Part shown: positions 12,315 to 23,845 of the stretch, in pieces
Position numbering within the stretch: the stretch's first letter is position 1
How the letters are laid out: every line of letters begins with the position of its first letter
From: Aquila chrysaetos chrysaetos
Lineage: Eukaryota > Chordata > Aves > Accipitriformes > Accipitridae
Direction: 5' to 3'
Length of the DNA: 64,000 bases
NCBI RefSeq assembly: GCF_900496995.4
Contig: NC_044011.1
Span: forward strand, 23,964,041 to 24,028,040
Position numbers and translations under genes: made by a program
Notes under the pieces: model-generated
The model's input: only the letters and a program-made list of their open reading frames with translations
Told to the model about the DNA's origin: nothing
Databases searched by the model: none

Positions 12315-14462
12315 CCAATGCATTTTACATCATGGGAGAATTTAGAGAGAAACTGAAGTGCAATATACACTAGCCAAAAAGAAGAGGAAATATAACTTCT
12401 GGTTAAATTCCCAGAAAACAGACAGCAGCTGACTCTACTTAATCAGCAGGTAGGTTTTTGTAAAAACCTAAGGATAAACAGGACTGAAAACCAATCTTGA
12501 TTTATGACAAAAAAGTAGATATTGTGCTTTCAGATACAATTATTTTATTCAGCACAGCAGACTATGAACACAGAACAAAGACCACCACATACCATCTGCT
12601 TTTGTGGCAAGCACATACGAATGCATGGTTACATAGAAAGAGAAGCTGTCAGTATTATGCCAACTCAAAACTGTTGTCCAAACAAGCTGCACTTGACCTG
12701 TGAATAAAAGCAAAACTGGAGAAGAAAACATGGCCTTGAGCCATCTTCATGCTCTTCCTATTCCAAAAATCCCTCTTCAAGAATAAAGCTAAAGCGGTTC
12801 CAATTTGTAGTATCATCATGAGAGTTGTAACAGGAACAGTGTAAAAAAGGGGACTGCTGCTACTGGGTACTGATAGTACCACCAAATATACCAAGTAAAC
12901 CTATATTCACCTCCAATTTTCCATGGCAGATGCTGTTGCTACTGCCAGCATGACAGCAACATTAGGCTGAGCAGGAAGACACAGAGACCTTAAAGAGCAA
13001 GTGAAGAAATCCTGTAAAACACCATAAGAATGTAAGGAGCATCAGAAATTGCAACACCAAATCAGTACAGGAAGAAGATGGCACAAAAACTTTCAAAGCT
13101 ATTCACTACACGTCTTTACTAAGCACACTGATATCTATCACAGGCACATCTTTAGCCCTGAATCCTTTGGCCATTTTCCCAAAAGAAAGGCCAGGGCTGA
13201 CAGGCCATTGTTTACCTCTGCACCCTTTGAATATAGTCCCTCAAAAAACAAAAGGCAGACTATCAAATTTTGATGCCTCACAACACAGAAATGTATTTCA
13301 GTCAGAAGGACTCAAGAACTGACCCACTAGATCATGCCAGAGATAAACAGCACAATGGAAGATAAATGGCTGGTTTTGATTATTGACTTTTCTGCAAGCA
13401 GCTATAACAACATTATACTTTTTATTATTCTATGAATAACAAACAAACAAAACTTTTACATAAACTTGTACCCAAATACTACCACATATTGGAAGGCATT
13501 TTATATAGGTTGATTTGCCTATATGCCATTACACAGCAGAACTGGGACAAGGTTCACGCTCACCTGAGTTTCTTCAGGAATGTAAATATTTCACCTTTTC
13601 TCATTACTTCCCTTTTCTCTTTAACTAACTTATTCAGTGGTGAACAGTTAAACAATAGCCTGTATGTCAAGTGTCCTTATTTATACTACTCTCCTTTGCC
13701 CTCCACCACATCCCGCTTACAATAAAATCCACTGCTGTCTTATAAGGACCCTTAAAGAAAACTTTACACAGCTGACCTGTGCAACACCTGTGCAGAAAAG
13801 TATTTTTTGCTTTTCAGTGCAGAAAATATGTTTTTACATTGCTTTAATATATTTCCTGTCCTATTTTCAAAATACCATTCCAATACTGATCATTATAAAA
13901 TAGCTTCTCTGAAAATCATATATATACACTACTGTTTCATTGAAATAGGACACTACTGCAATGTAGCACACTGCCAAATTCTGTCAGACAGAACATTCTT
14001 TAAAACAAGTATTTATCCACTACCCATAGCATATGGTCACAGCAATGTTTGCCAACATATCAATTTCTAATACAAGCTCCAAGGTGAGAAAATTTTCATA
14101 CCTTTCATGTTTTCAAAGCCTTTAATTTACTCCGCTCCTCCTTTCAGCTGAAAGCAACAGAAACATAGCTTCCATGGTAAGTCAAATCAGAACAATAGAC
14201 TCCTTGTGTAGTTCTACTGATATTAGTGAAAGAATGCCAAGGAAAAGAGCAGAAGAGTTGGAAGGAAGCCTTGCATAATTTTTATATCTTTGGCCTTGCC
14301 TGAAATCTAACAGTTTTAGCACAGTAACTAAACTGTTCTGAATTCAATTTAATAATTATCTCTACAGAAATTCTATCCATTTAAACTATTAATGTGTTCC
14401 TTATTATTTTAGTATCCAAGAGCCTTGCAGAACTACATGGAAGTGGTATTCAGACCAAGACA

Positions 14463-14481
14463 CCCCCCCCCCCCCCCCCCC
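14463..14481. repeat. Poly-C run of 19
   Basis: An uninterrupted run of 19 C lies in ENPP1 intron 1. Such runs are prone to length errors, so the exact number should not be trusted. A forward open frame runs through it as a proline string, which is incidental. Confidence 0.85.
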
Positions 14482-15642
14482 AAGGAGTTTGGCTGCCTGT
14501 GCTTGGGGCCAGTTCTCTGATACCGTTTCAGCTGTTGAGAGCACTGTTTGGGAAACCTCAACCAGCCTTGAGGACAGCTCTTCAACAAAAAGCTAGAAGA
14601 AGCCTCAGCAGAGTCACCATCTCCCCCTCACCTTGTTTTAGCCAGCTCTTGCCTCTGTCCCCTGCCTGAACTGTTACAGCCACTGCAGTCAAGTCCATCC
14701 TGGCCAAACACTCTATTGACCCTGACCCTAACTCAGACTTTACTCCCTCCCTTCCTTCACCTTGGACCTGCCTCATCACTATATACTCATCTGGCAATCT
14801 AGACTACTGGCTGACCCTGGTTAGCATCCCCAAACCCGCTTTGCTCACCTTGCTTGGGTACGGTGAGACTGTCTCTTTTCAGCGAGGCCACTGCCTGCAT
14901 CTGCCTTGTCATCACGCCTAGATACAGTTTTACCTTCTTTCAGCATGACCTGCCCTTGTCTGGTGCCTGACAGGTAGACAAAGACTATTACTGCAAACTT
15001 AAAGAAAGGTAATGAAAACCCTAAGGTGTGGATTGAGTCAGAGCTCCAAATGCTCAAGCAGGAAGTCTGAACACACATGACACTAATCCCGGCCCCAATC
15101 ACTCATTTGTTTTGCCTGACTGGACCAAATGGCTGATCCTAGCACACTGCAGCCTAATCCATCAGCAGATAGTCTACACAAATTCCTAGGCAGAACATGG
15201 ATGTTTTCAGACAGGCAACCAGCCAGCAGTGTTGACAGAAGCACGCAAGTCACACAGCTGGGTGTACTTCAGCCTGTTCCAAGCTTTGCACTCCAGCTGG
15301 AGTCCAGGAAGCCAGAAGCATTCACACACTGCACTCTGAGGGGTGACCGAAGCCTCCCAGATGGCTTAAATCCTCCAGCTCAGCTACATAAGAAAGTATC
15401 TTGCAGCCTGTCCTAAACGCCACACTGCTTTGTCTATGCTGAAAGCAATACCTAAACTACCCAGCTCAAAGTAAGCTGAAGTATCCTTAGCAAAGTCACA
15501 ATCACACCTTTGACTGTGGCACAGCCATACCCAAAGTCAACCTAGTTTGGCAATAAAATTTAAAATGAGTTGAGTACAATTATAAACAAAGGCAGTCCCT
15601 ACTCTCCCTTGGTGAAGATTTTTGTATAGGTGGAATTTTTGT

Positions 15643-15732
15643 TGGGGGGGGGGTGGTGGTGTTTGTTTTTCAGTTTGTTTGGTTTTTTGGTGTTTGGGTT
15701 GTTGGTGTTTTGGTTTTTTTTTTTTTTTTTTA
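15643..15732. repeat. G/T-rich low-complexity tract
   Basis: Ninety bases are composed almost only of G and T on the plus strand, starting with a G-run and ending with a T-run. It lies in ENPP1 intron 1. A forward open frame across it (glycine, valine and phenylalanine rich) is a compositional artefact. Confidence 0.8.
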
Positions 15733-17774
15733 AGTAAAAAGGCTTTGTCTAAAGCCTCAATTCCTGCAAGTGTTTCTTTGGATAGTATTTTTTATTTCTT
15801 ATCAGCTTCTCTCATCTAGGATAGGATATGCTGACTAGCTCTGTGAAGTAACATGCAAGTAAAGCAAGAATACAAGTTACCCCTGGAAACCCATCAGAGT
15901 TAAAATGGCTAAATATTTCTTAACTTCTACTGTGTGAGAGGAAGATTATGATTTTTGTCTTCAATACCCAGCAAGAAGGTACCCACTTGAAGAAGCATAA
16001 AGAAATTGTGGGTTTACAGCTCCCTGTGCATAATGAGAATTATTTGCAAAGTCTTCCTTGAAAAATGAGTTGACTGAAGATAAACATTAAAAGTTACTAT
16101 GATCTTAAAATTCACCAAACCCCAAATTGTCTTTTGACGGATTAAATTGGATAACAAAGTATTTATTGTATGTATTTATAATTACAGTTGTATTGTAATT
16201 AGATGCATTTAAGCAGTATCAACAGCAAATGCAATTAAAAAAAAAAATCTTTTGTCAAACAAATTTTTACTGTGTCTGCAGAATTCAAAACAAGCCACCA
16301 TTGGAGCTGGAGAGCTGTAGTGTTGATGGAAGACAAGCAAGACACTTACTGTAAAACACCCTTGTTTCCAAGCATTGGAATAGTGTTTCCTACAAAATAT
16401 TAAAATACTGGAGATTGGCCAAACACTGCTTTAATATTTCTGAACCAAAAGCTCTTCAAAGTCTATTTAAACTATGGCCATCCTGTCACTGTCATTTTTT
16501 ACCTCATATTTCACCAAAGGACATTTGATGCTAAAAAAAAAAATTAAATCACCTAACAGCTACCTTAATATTACTGTTAAACTGTGTGGAGTTTCTTGGA
16601 ACATGAAAGTTCCATCTAAGCTCAACCCAGCACTCTCACGGGAGCAAGTAATTTCAGCAAGGGCTACTTTTCTGTACTGAAAAAGGAAAAAAGGCATGGC
16701 ACAAAGCAAAACAGTACAAAAAAGGCTGAAACGGAATGATTTGCTGAGGGCCAAAAAAAGATTAGAGGAAAGACTGAATGTGGCGCCCAGGTCTCCCAAA
16801 CTCAGGCACAAAGTACAGTGTCTTTGAATCCAATGCTTCAGAACTGACTGACAACCATAAAAATACCCAAGCCAAAGTTGGCTGAAGTCAACAACCATGT
16901 TCCAAATCACAAGGTTTGGGCACAAATATTTTGCTGTCATTGTCTTTCCTCTCCTCACATGAGTTACATTAATTCCCAAGCGGGTATGATGAGCACAGAG
17001 GGAAAATCTGAGTCTGGAACCAGCTTTCTATGCAGTCCTTCCCCCAGGAATCAAGACCACATTGCAGCAACACAGCAGCAGTGGCAGAAGACAAAGGAGT
17101 TCATCCAGTGATCACACCCCCCTAAGGAGCCCAAACCCAACAGCAGAACAAGCTTTTGAAGGGTCTGGGCCAACACACTACAACAACTCCAATTAATTTC
17201 TCACCTGCTCTCTAATTGCTCCCCATGTTTCCTTCTCCAACAGCAGATGTAGAAGAGAGAGTAAGACTAAGTTGACAAGTATATTAAATAAAATAATTAA
17301 ATAGGTATTTCACATCTTTTCTGGAGAAAGATTATAGAAATGCATTATTCCAAAAAAGTACTAACCTATACAAAGGTTTGGGCATCCTCAAACATATTTG
17401 GGAGGAAAAACATCAGCATTAAAACAACTTCACAGGCGTGCAATCTTCTAGACACCTACATAAGAAAAGGTCATTTCCACACCTTCATCTCTGTTGGGGA
17501 ATTAAAAAAACCAAGCCAAACAAAAAACCAAACAAACCTATAGCTGTCTCCAAAATGCTGACACAGCACACCCATCTTTCCCTGTATGAGCAGAAAGTCA
17601 GCAGCTATGGGTTATTTTGGAAGAAAGTAGTGAAAGACTTTCAGGACTCTTATATAAAATACCTTGATAGCCAACAGATCTCTCTTCTATACTTAGACTC
17701 TCTCCTGACTGCAATAATGGCACATATTAATTGACAGCAGATACTCTCCCTTGAGCCAAGACCGTCTCACTCAT

Positions 17775-18602
17775 TGTGAGAGACTGAAAGAGTTAATGTC
17801 TCAAACATTGTGGTGGGGCAAGTTCTGCTTAAAGACAAACCCTGTACAGCAAGGAACCAAGGTGAAAAGCCCATCAGCTCAGACATCAGCAACAGGAGGG
17901 GGAGGGTGTGCTGGAGGGTGCACAGCTCCCTGTTCTGATACAAAGATCAAACAATGGCCAGGTCTGCAGGGAAGGAGAAGTTACTCCACAAATGACCCCC
18001 AAGCCCAAAGGCTCACAAACTGCTCATTAGCCTGACAAGTTCGGGTGCCCGCCCGAAGGAGGGGCAAGGATGATAGAAGGACACAAACTGAAGCCCCGGG
18101 TGCGAAAGCCCACCAGGACTGGACCCCTCGGCTAACTGGACACAGGACCGGTGAAATCTTTCTCTCTTCCTTTTTCTCTCTCTGCCTTCTTCTCTCTTTC
18201 CTTTTCCACAATCCCTACATCTCATCCATTTAAGACATAAAACTGTTGACCAAGTCTGGGACTAAGAGTGGATGCAGCCACCCCTGGGCCCTTCTCTGAG
18301 GAGGAGTCTAGAAAGCAAGGGGGTCTGCTCTGAACCTCATGACTCAACGGGAGGGATCTCCTTATTCCCTGAATTGACATATATGGTTACCCTGGGTTAC
18401 ACGGTTTACAGAAGTAGTCTTATGCCAATTCCTGTTGTGAGAAACCCTGCCACCTACTACCATGCCTCCCTAGTTCAGTTTGCTTCTGTTATGAATAAAA
18501 TCTTTAACTGATCATTTGGTGTCATTTCTCTTTAATTTAGTCCAAGGGAATTTCGAATTAAACATGACTCCCTGGTCTATCCAGTCTGGTGGTGTCGTGA
18601 CA
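17775..18602 (+). mobile_element. Solo LTR, 828 bp, avian endogenous retrovirus
   Basis: The element begins TGTGAGAGAC and ends GTGACA, and is flanked by identical 5-bp repeats CTCAT at 17770-17774 and 18603-18607. It carries an AATAAA signal at 18494-18499 about 100 bp before its end and a pyrimidine-rich stretch at about 18159-18210. No gag, pol or env coding is present, so it is a solo LTR. Family not identified. It is antisense to ENPP1. A CR1 fragment begins about 85 bp to its right. Confidence 0.88.
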
Positions 18603-18686
18603 CTCATTTATGATTTATGTGGGTTTATGATTCAGATATTACACACTAAACTTAATATAGAGACCAATGGATAACTGGAAACAGAT

Positions 18687-19265
18687 TTATAGAATCATAA
18701 GGCTAGAAGGGACCTCAAGAGGTTTTTAGTCCAATCTCCTTCCCAAAGTTGGGTCAAAACTGAATTCAGACCTGGCTGCTCAGGGCTTTATGCTGTTGAG
18801 TCTTGAAAACTTCCAAGGGTGGAGACAACACAATCTGTCTGTGCAACCTGTTCCAACATTTAATTATCCTCAGTGATTCCCCCCCTCCCATATCCAGTAA
18901 GAACCTCTTTTGTTTCAATTTATTGCCCTTGTCTCATTCTCCCACTGTGCACATCAGTACAGAGCCTGGTTCCATCTTCTTGATGACATCCTCAGAGGCA
19001 TGGGAAGGCTACTGTTGGGTATTCCTCAGCCAAGCCATCTCTTCCCCAGGCTAAACAAGCCCAGGTCCCTTGGCCTCTCCTCACAGGAGAAGAGCTCCAG
19101 CCCCAGACCACCTTGGTGGCACTCTGCTGAACTCACTCCAGTTGAATTGATCTTTCCTGTACTGGAAGGCCCCAGCCTGGACACAGTATTCCAGGTGGGA
19201 TCTAACAAGTGCTGAGTATAGAGAAAGAAAAAAACCTCTCTTTCTCTACCAGTCCCTAGATATAG
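18687..19265 (-). mobile_element. CR1 LINE fragment (3' part)
   Basis: Read on the plus strand it opens with TAGAATCATAAGGCTAGAAGG, close to the reverse complement of the CR1 3' end, then continues with the usual CR1 order (loss of acute wording aside, the phrases CCAAGCCAT, CTCACAGGAGAAG, CTGGACACAGTATTCCAGG). The element therefore points along the minus strand, sense to ENPP1. It is 5'-truncated, as most CR1 copies are, and diverged. The right border is uncertain because similarity fades after about 19215. Confidence 0.85.
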
Positions 19266-22200
19266 CCCTGCACACTCAACTTTCACTGCTAGATAAAAAG
19301 ACAACCAAGATCAGCACAGAGGCTCCCAAGGATGCCATCTTTATCACGGAATCCTTCACCAGCTTCAGTTTGCAGATGATTCCAAGGCTTTGTCCCATCC
19401 ACTGCCTTAGTCTGATCCTCAGGCTGATAAAGAGTTCACCAACCATCCAAAAGAAAAAGTAACCAAACCTACAGGAGTGCAACCACATATCCTGGATTGC
19501 TTCTCACTGCATCTGCAACCAGCTGTAAAACACAGAGCAGCCTTCTGGGAGTACATGCCAAGAGTTACACTGTCTTAATTTGTTAAGTAAAATTGTTTTA
19601 ATTCACAAGCATTGTACAAGTTCTGGCTACCCTCTCAACAAACTGCAGAAGGCAATTGAATAAAAGAAAGTTTCCAAGGACTGTTTAGTGTTTGGCACAC
19701 ACATAAAACACTAGTCTTAAAAAAAAAAAAAGATTGGACTGCCTTAATTAAAAAAAAGTACAAGGAAAAAATAATCCCAGACTTACCAAAATATTTTTAA
19801 GTGTATTACAACAGCATTTTTTTAAAACTTCACAATTTATTGTCTTTATGCACTCCGAAATGCTTGAGATACTCTTTAGAGGAGACTAACATACTTTCAA
19901 TGTCTCAGTCTGGACCTCACCTGGAATTTTTTGATAATTTTTTTTTCTAATCAGGAATTCCAAAGTTGCAAAAACTCTTTAAGAAATTTTCAAAAAGTGT
20001 CAGTTTAAATGAGTTTTCCAGTTCTGACAAACAAAGCCTGAAATTGTCAAAAAGAAACATTGCCTATTTTGTTACTTTTTTCCTCAGTGTTTCAGCTGTT
20101 ATAAAGGCATGGAAAATTTCATCTTAATGGAATGAGTGAATCAGACCAAAATGCAATGCCTGAGAGTCACTGGCAAGCTGGAATAGAAAACCTCAAACCT
20201 AAGCAAGTGTTCCACTGCTCTTGGGCAGGAGCATGCTGCTCAGTCACACATCAGCAGCGGGTGAGCCTGGAGAGACTACAGACAGGTAGCTCGTTGGGCT
20301 TCAAGGGACAAAGGTGCGAGCTCAGAAAATTGGGAAAACGCTAAATGAAAAGGTGTGAACAGAAGTTACATAAATGTATAAGAGGATTACTGTATCTCAT
20401 GATTACTCAAAGCTGGATGTTTTCATTCCATTGCCTTAGGGAAGCACCATGGGTTAGTAAGTCCCTGTGGGCCTGTCCCACCATTTGGGGAATCCTCCCT
20501 GGGCAGCAGCAACAAGAAGAAGGACCTGCACAGTATGAAAACCTACAGCTGAACTTAAAGTTACACCTGCCACAACAAGCACTGCTAGAAGTGGAGCTGA
20601 CTCTATACCACTTCCTTATCTACCTACATCCTCCCTCAACCAACATACATTCAGTTAACAACTAAGTACTGCCATGTAACACAGAGGCTTCTGGAGCAAC
20701 CAAGAAAACGCATGCATAGAGTCCACACAGTACAACCTTTTGTACATGGGAACTCTGCAGTTCCTCTAATTGGGTAAGGTTGGCTCATTGACAGAAGCTG
20801 GGAACATCAAGGTTGTGTTCACAAATTGTGCAGACATCTACAGGTGGCAGGCACACGGATAAGAAGAGGAGAACACAAGCAAGTCTGTGCTTTCCAGAAA
20901 AAAAGTAATTCAAGTATTTTCTAATCACCAGAAATGCACTCCTCAGTTTTTACAAAAAATTCAACATAAACTTACCTGAAACCAGGTTGGTTTTTTTTTT
21001 TTTTTCATCTGCCCAAATAAAGGAAGCAACAGTGCATACAACAAGGGTAAATGCAGGCAAAGGGAATTTACCTGTGTCTAGTCACGGTTACAGTTTCACA
21101 CTGCCCAACCCAAAACACGAAGCGGGTAAGTCTGCTCACTTATTTCTTACTTTAGGTTGATATCATCAATGCATTATAAATGCATTGGCTTGTGAGAAAG
21201 AACAACCTGGCATTTCCAATTCCAGTTTTCTACCTTCTAACATGATGTTTAGGTTAAACATAGTCTTCTTTTACTCAATCCAATATCACCTGCAGTATTT
21301 AGAAAGTTTTTCAAGTTCTCACTGAATATTCTAAATTATCTCAGTGTCTCCAGTAGCTGAAAAGAATAGCGCATGGTCGTTTATATTCAGAAGTTTTTAA
21401 TTATTTCTGTATAGATGGTGGATATTTCACCCTGACAGTTTAGCCAGCACAGAATGAATGTTTTGCCAATTCTCAGAGAGCAGCTATGGTTTGGAAATAA
21501 GGACTTAATTCATAAAAGTAAGTACCTGCAAACATTTTAACTTGTGCCCAACTCCAGTCTTTAAGTGGCTATGTATACTCTAATAATTTTGTTGTATTAG
21601 AACCTAAAAAACTCAGAACAATAACATTAGGTTTTGAATAGTACGTGATTATTTTCCGCTATCATTACCTATTTCTAAGACTGAAAAAAGCTGAGCTGTT
21701 TTCACCATCCAACTGCAATGGCTTTTATGGCACAACCTAACCTCCCCAGAAGACAATAAAGTAATGAAACAAGCTACAAAGCGCTACCTTTATTTAAGGT
21801 GACTTTTCATCAGAATAGCTGCCAAAAAAACTTCTACATGGAAACTACCATAGACCCTTACATGAGTTTTGATATTTTTCTTATAGTATTCTGACAAACT
21901 TGGAAATGCAACTTAGCACTCAATAGGTCAGAAAATACAACCAACATGTAGTCACTATGATATGGTGGGCCGTTCATGTGAAACGGTAACCAGATTACAA
22001 AGCTATAGGTAAATTTAGGAAAGCATCTTGACCCTTATGCTTTAATGTATTTAAAGGAGGACTAGTTATGGATATAGATATATATATATGTAATAAAAAG
22101 TCTGCTGCAGTTCCACTGAAGCTTCCTTCCAAGAATGCCACAGTTCTTTTACCTTGATAATGACTTTTGCCTCATAATGATCACTCCAGGCAGTCTGGAA

Positions 22201-22995
22201 GGTCTTACTTTCCCATCTCTACAAGGAGGATAATTATAATACAGCAGCATTGCTAAAACTGGAAAGTGACCTACCTGCTAACAATGGCTTTGGCCACTGG
22301 GGCCTCTGAACCAGGGCTGAAAGTGACTCCAAGCAGCACTTGGAGACAAACTTTCAGTCCACAGTACTTCAAATTCAGTGACAAAAGCAAGTTTTTTTTA
22401 CTTCCACCGTCCTTTCGGCTCTTGAAGTCTTTTTAGCTTTTCCAGCCATACTTTCCTGTTTTAACCTGGTTTTGTCTTCGCTGGTGTGTCCCCTACGCCA
22501 AACAGCTAAAACCACACGATGGAAGACAGGACAACCATTAATACTGAAAAAGAATCGAGACGATTCAACCCTGACCACTGTCAAAAGAGCAGAATAAACC
22601 AACTGAAAAAGCATGGATCCCCCTTCCAGGCAGGCTGCTGTCTATAAGCAGTAACACAGGCGCAAGCCGCACGCTTGTGCCCGAAGCGAAGCCCTGAGGC
22701 GGGAAGCGGGGAGCCGCCCCACAGCACTGCCGCCCTGGGCATCCTGAGGAGCCGCTGGGGCCGAGGGCGGTCTCCCCCTCCCGACGCCGCTCCCGGGAGG
22801 CTCTGCAGGCCCCGCCACTGGCTCCGCTCCCGTCCCCGAGGGGCCGGGGAGAAGCTTGCCCGTCCCCAGCCCCGCGGGGCGAAACACCTGCCCTCGGCCG
22901 CGCCGCTTCCTCACGCACCCGCCGGCGAGGTGAGCCCCAGGCAAGACCGCCCGCCCCGCAACCGCCGCCGGCCCCCGCGGCGCCCCGGCCCTTAC

Positions 22996-23187
22996 CAGGG
23001 AGAGCACTTTGTAGGTGTTGGGGTCCTTGCTCTTGCCGCCCGGAGCTTTCTCCGGCTCCTCAGCCACCTCCATGGCCGGCAGCATGGGCGCGGCCGCAGC
23101 CGACGTCCCGCTGTCAGCCGCCCCTATCCCGCCGAGGTGATCCTCATGGTCCTTCCCCGCCAGCGCTTGCTGCCCGTTGCCCTGCAT
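22996..23187 (-). CDS. ENPP1: ENPP1 coding exon 1 (cytoplasmic tail, start codon)
   Basis: The exon contributes 64 codons and ends with donor GTAAGG in phase 0. It begins MQGNGQQALAGKDHEDH and ends KSKDPNTYKVLSL. The ATG at 23187 is the most upstream possible start, because an in-frame TGA lies 15 nt before it (23200-23202). Two more in-frame ATGs follow at 23085 (M35) and 23073 (M39). M39 has G at -3 and +4 and aligns with the internal methionine before the GEEP-like motif in mammals. The tail lacks the exact di-leucine motif recalled from mammalian ENPP1. The choice between starts is open; the exon itself is certain. Confidence 0.92.
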
Positions 23188-23219
23188 GCTGCCCGCGGCT
23201 CAGCCCTCTGACCGCCGCG

Positions 23220-23242
23220 GCCACGCTTATTAATAGCGTGGC
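23220..23242 (-). promoter_or_regulatory. 8-bp-stem inverted repeat with AT-rich loop upstream of ENPP1 ATG
   Basis: The sequence has perfect arms GCCACGCT and AGCGTGGC around a 7-base loop TATTAAT. It is the only AT-rich patch in the core of the island and lies 33-55 nt upstream of the first ATG. It could act as a TATA-like element or, if transcribed, as a 5' UTR hairpin. Which applies depends on the unmapped start site. Confidence 0.5.
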
Positions 23243-23244
23243 GG

Positions 23245-23278
23245 CCCCGCCCCGCCCCGTCCCGTCCCGTCCCGCCCC
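23245..23278 (-). promoter_or_regulatory. G-quadruplex-capable tract / GC boxes
   Basis: On the minus strand, seven runs of three or four G are separated by one or two bases (GGGG C GGG AC GGG AC GGG pattern). This meets the usual G-quadruplex pattern and also gives several Sp1-type GC boxes. It lies 58-91 nt upstream of the first ENPP1 ATG. Confidence 0.7.
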
Positions 23279-23828
23279 GTCCGGGAGCGCGGCCGCCGGC
23301 GGCGCCCGCTCCCCCGCCGGCTCCTCCGCCGGCCGCGGCGCGGAAGGAGGAGCGGGCTGCTCCCCTCCCTGCCCGCCCCGCTCGGCTGCCCCCCGCTTTC
23401 CGCCCCCTCCCTGCAGGTGAGGGCGGGCCGCCCGCCCCGCGGCTCTGCCCCGCCGTGACATCACGCCGCTCCAAAATAGCGGCCGGGGGAGGGCGCCGGG
23501 CCGTGTTTACGAGGGAGCGCGGAGAAAGTTTCCGCCGCCCGACCCGCGCCGCGGGAAGCGGGCGGAGGCGGTGCCGCGGCCTTCCCCGAAGCCGCCCGGC
23601 GGCGGCGGCACAGGTGCGCGCGGGGGCGGGGGGTGCCGGTCCCGGTGCCGCCAGAGGCGCGCAGCCAGCCCCCGGCGCCTCTTGGCCGCCCCGGCTCCGC
23701 TCGCCGGAGCTTTATTGCCGGCTGCTGGTCTCCGCGGCGGGCCGAAGGCGCTTCTCTCTCCCTGCCGCCTAGTCTTCGCCCCTTCCCGGGGAGGGTTTCC
23801 CCTCCCGTCCACCGAGTGCCCGCGGAAT

Positions 23829-23845
23829 CCCCCCCCCCCCCCCCC
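23829..23845. repeat. Poly-C run of 17
   Basis: A homopolymer of C lies in the upstream half of the CpG island. Its length is unreliable in most sequencing methods. Confidence 0.8.

Larger units (their letters stand above)
5739..22995 (-). other. ENPP1: ENPP1 intron 1 (17.3 kb)
   Basis: This is a long first intron between the tail exon in the CpG island and the anchor exon. It contains two solo LTRs (5894-6476 and 17775-18602), a CR1 LINE fragment (about 18687-19265) and simple repeats listed separately. The remainder (6482-17769 and about 19270-22650) is AT-rich and holds no exon, RNA gene or transposon that I recognise. First introns often hold enhancers, but I could not single one out. 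Confidence 0.85.
1..23187 (-). other. ENPP1: ENPP1 gene, 5' part (coding start to window edge)
   Basis: Five coding exons are seen at 23187-22996, 5738-5666, 4003-3887, 1644-1519 and 1351-1291. Joined, they give 189 complete residues: cytoplasmic tail, one transmembrane helix, two somatomedin-B domains and the first part of the linker. ENPP1 is known as a type II plasma-membrane ectoenzyme that cleaves extracellular ATP to AMP and pyrophosphate, limiting mineralisation, and that also degrades cGAMP. The assignment to ENPP1 rather than ENPP3 rests on the tail motif KDPNTYKVLSL, the anchor stretch [14 protein letters not shown] and the SMB1 start [12 protein letters not shown], which fit ENPP1 as I recall it. 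The catalytic phosphodiesterase and nuclease-like domains lie beyond the left edge. The gene follows ENPP3 in tandem on the same strand. Confidence 0.95.
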
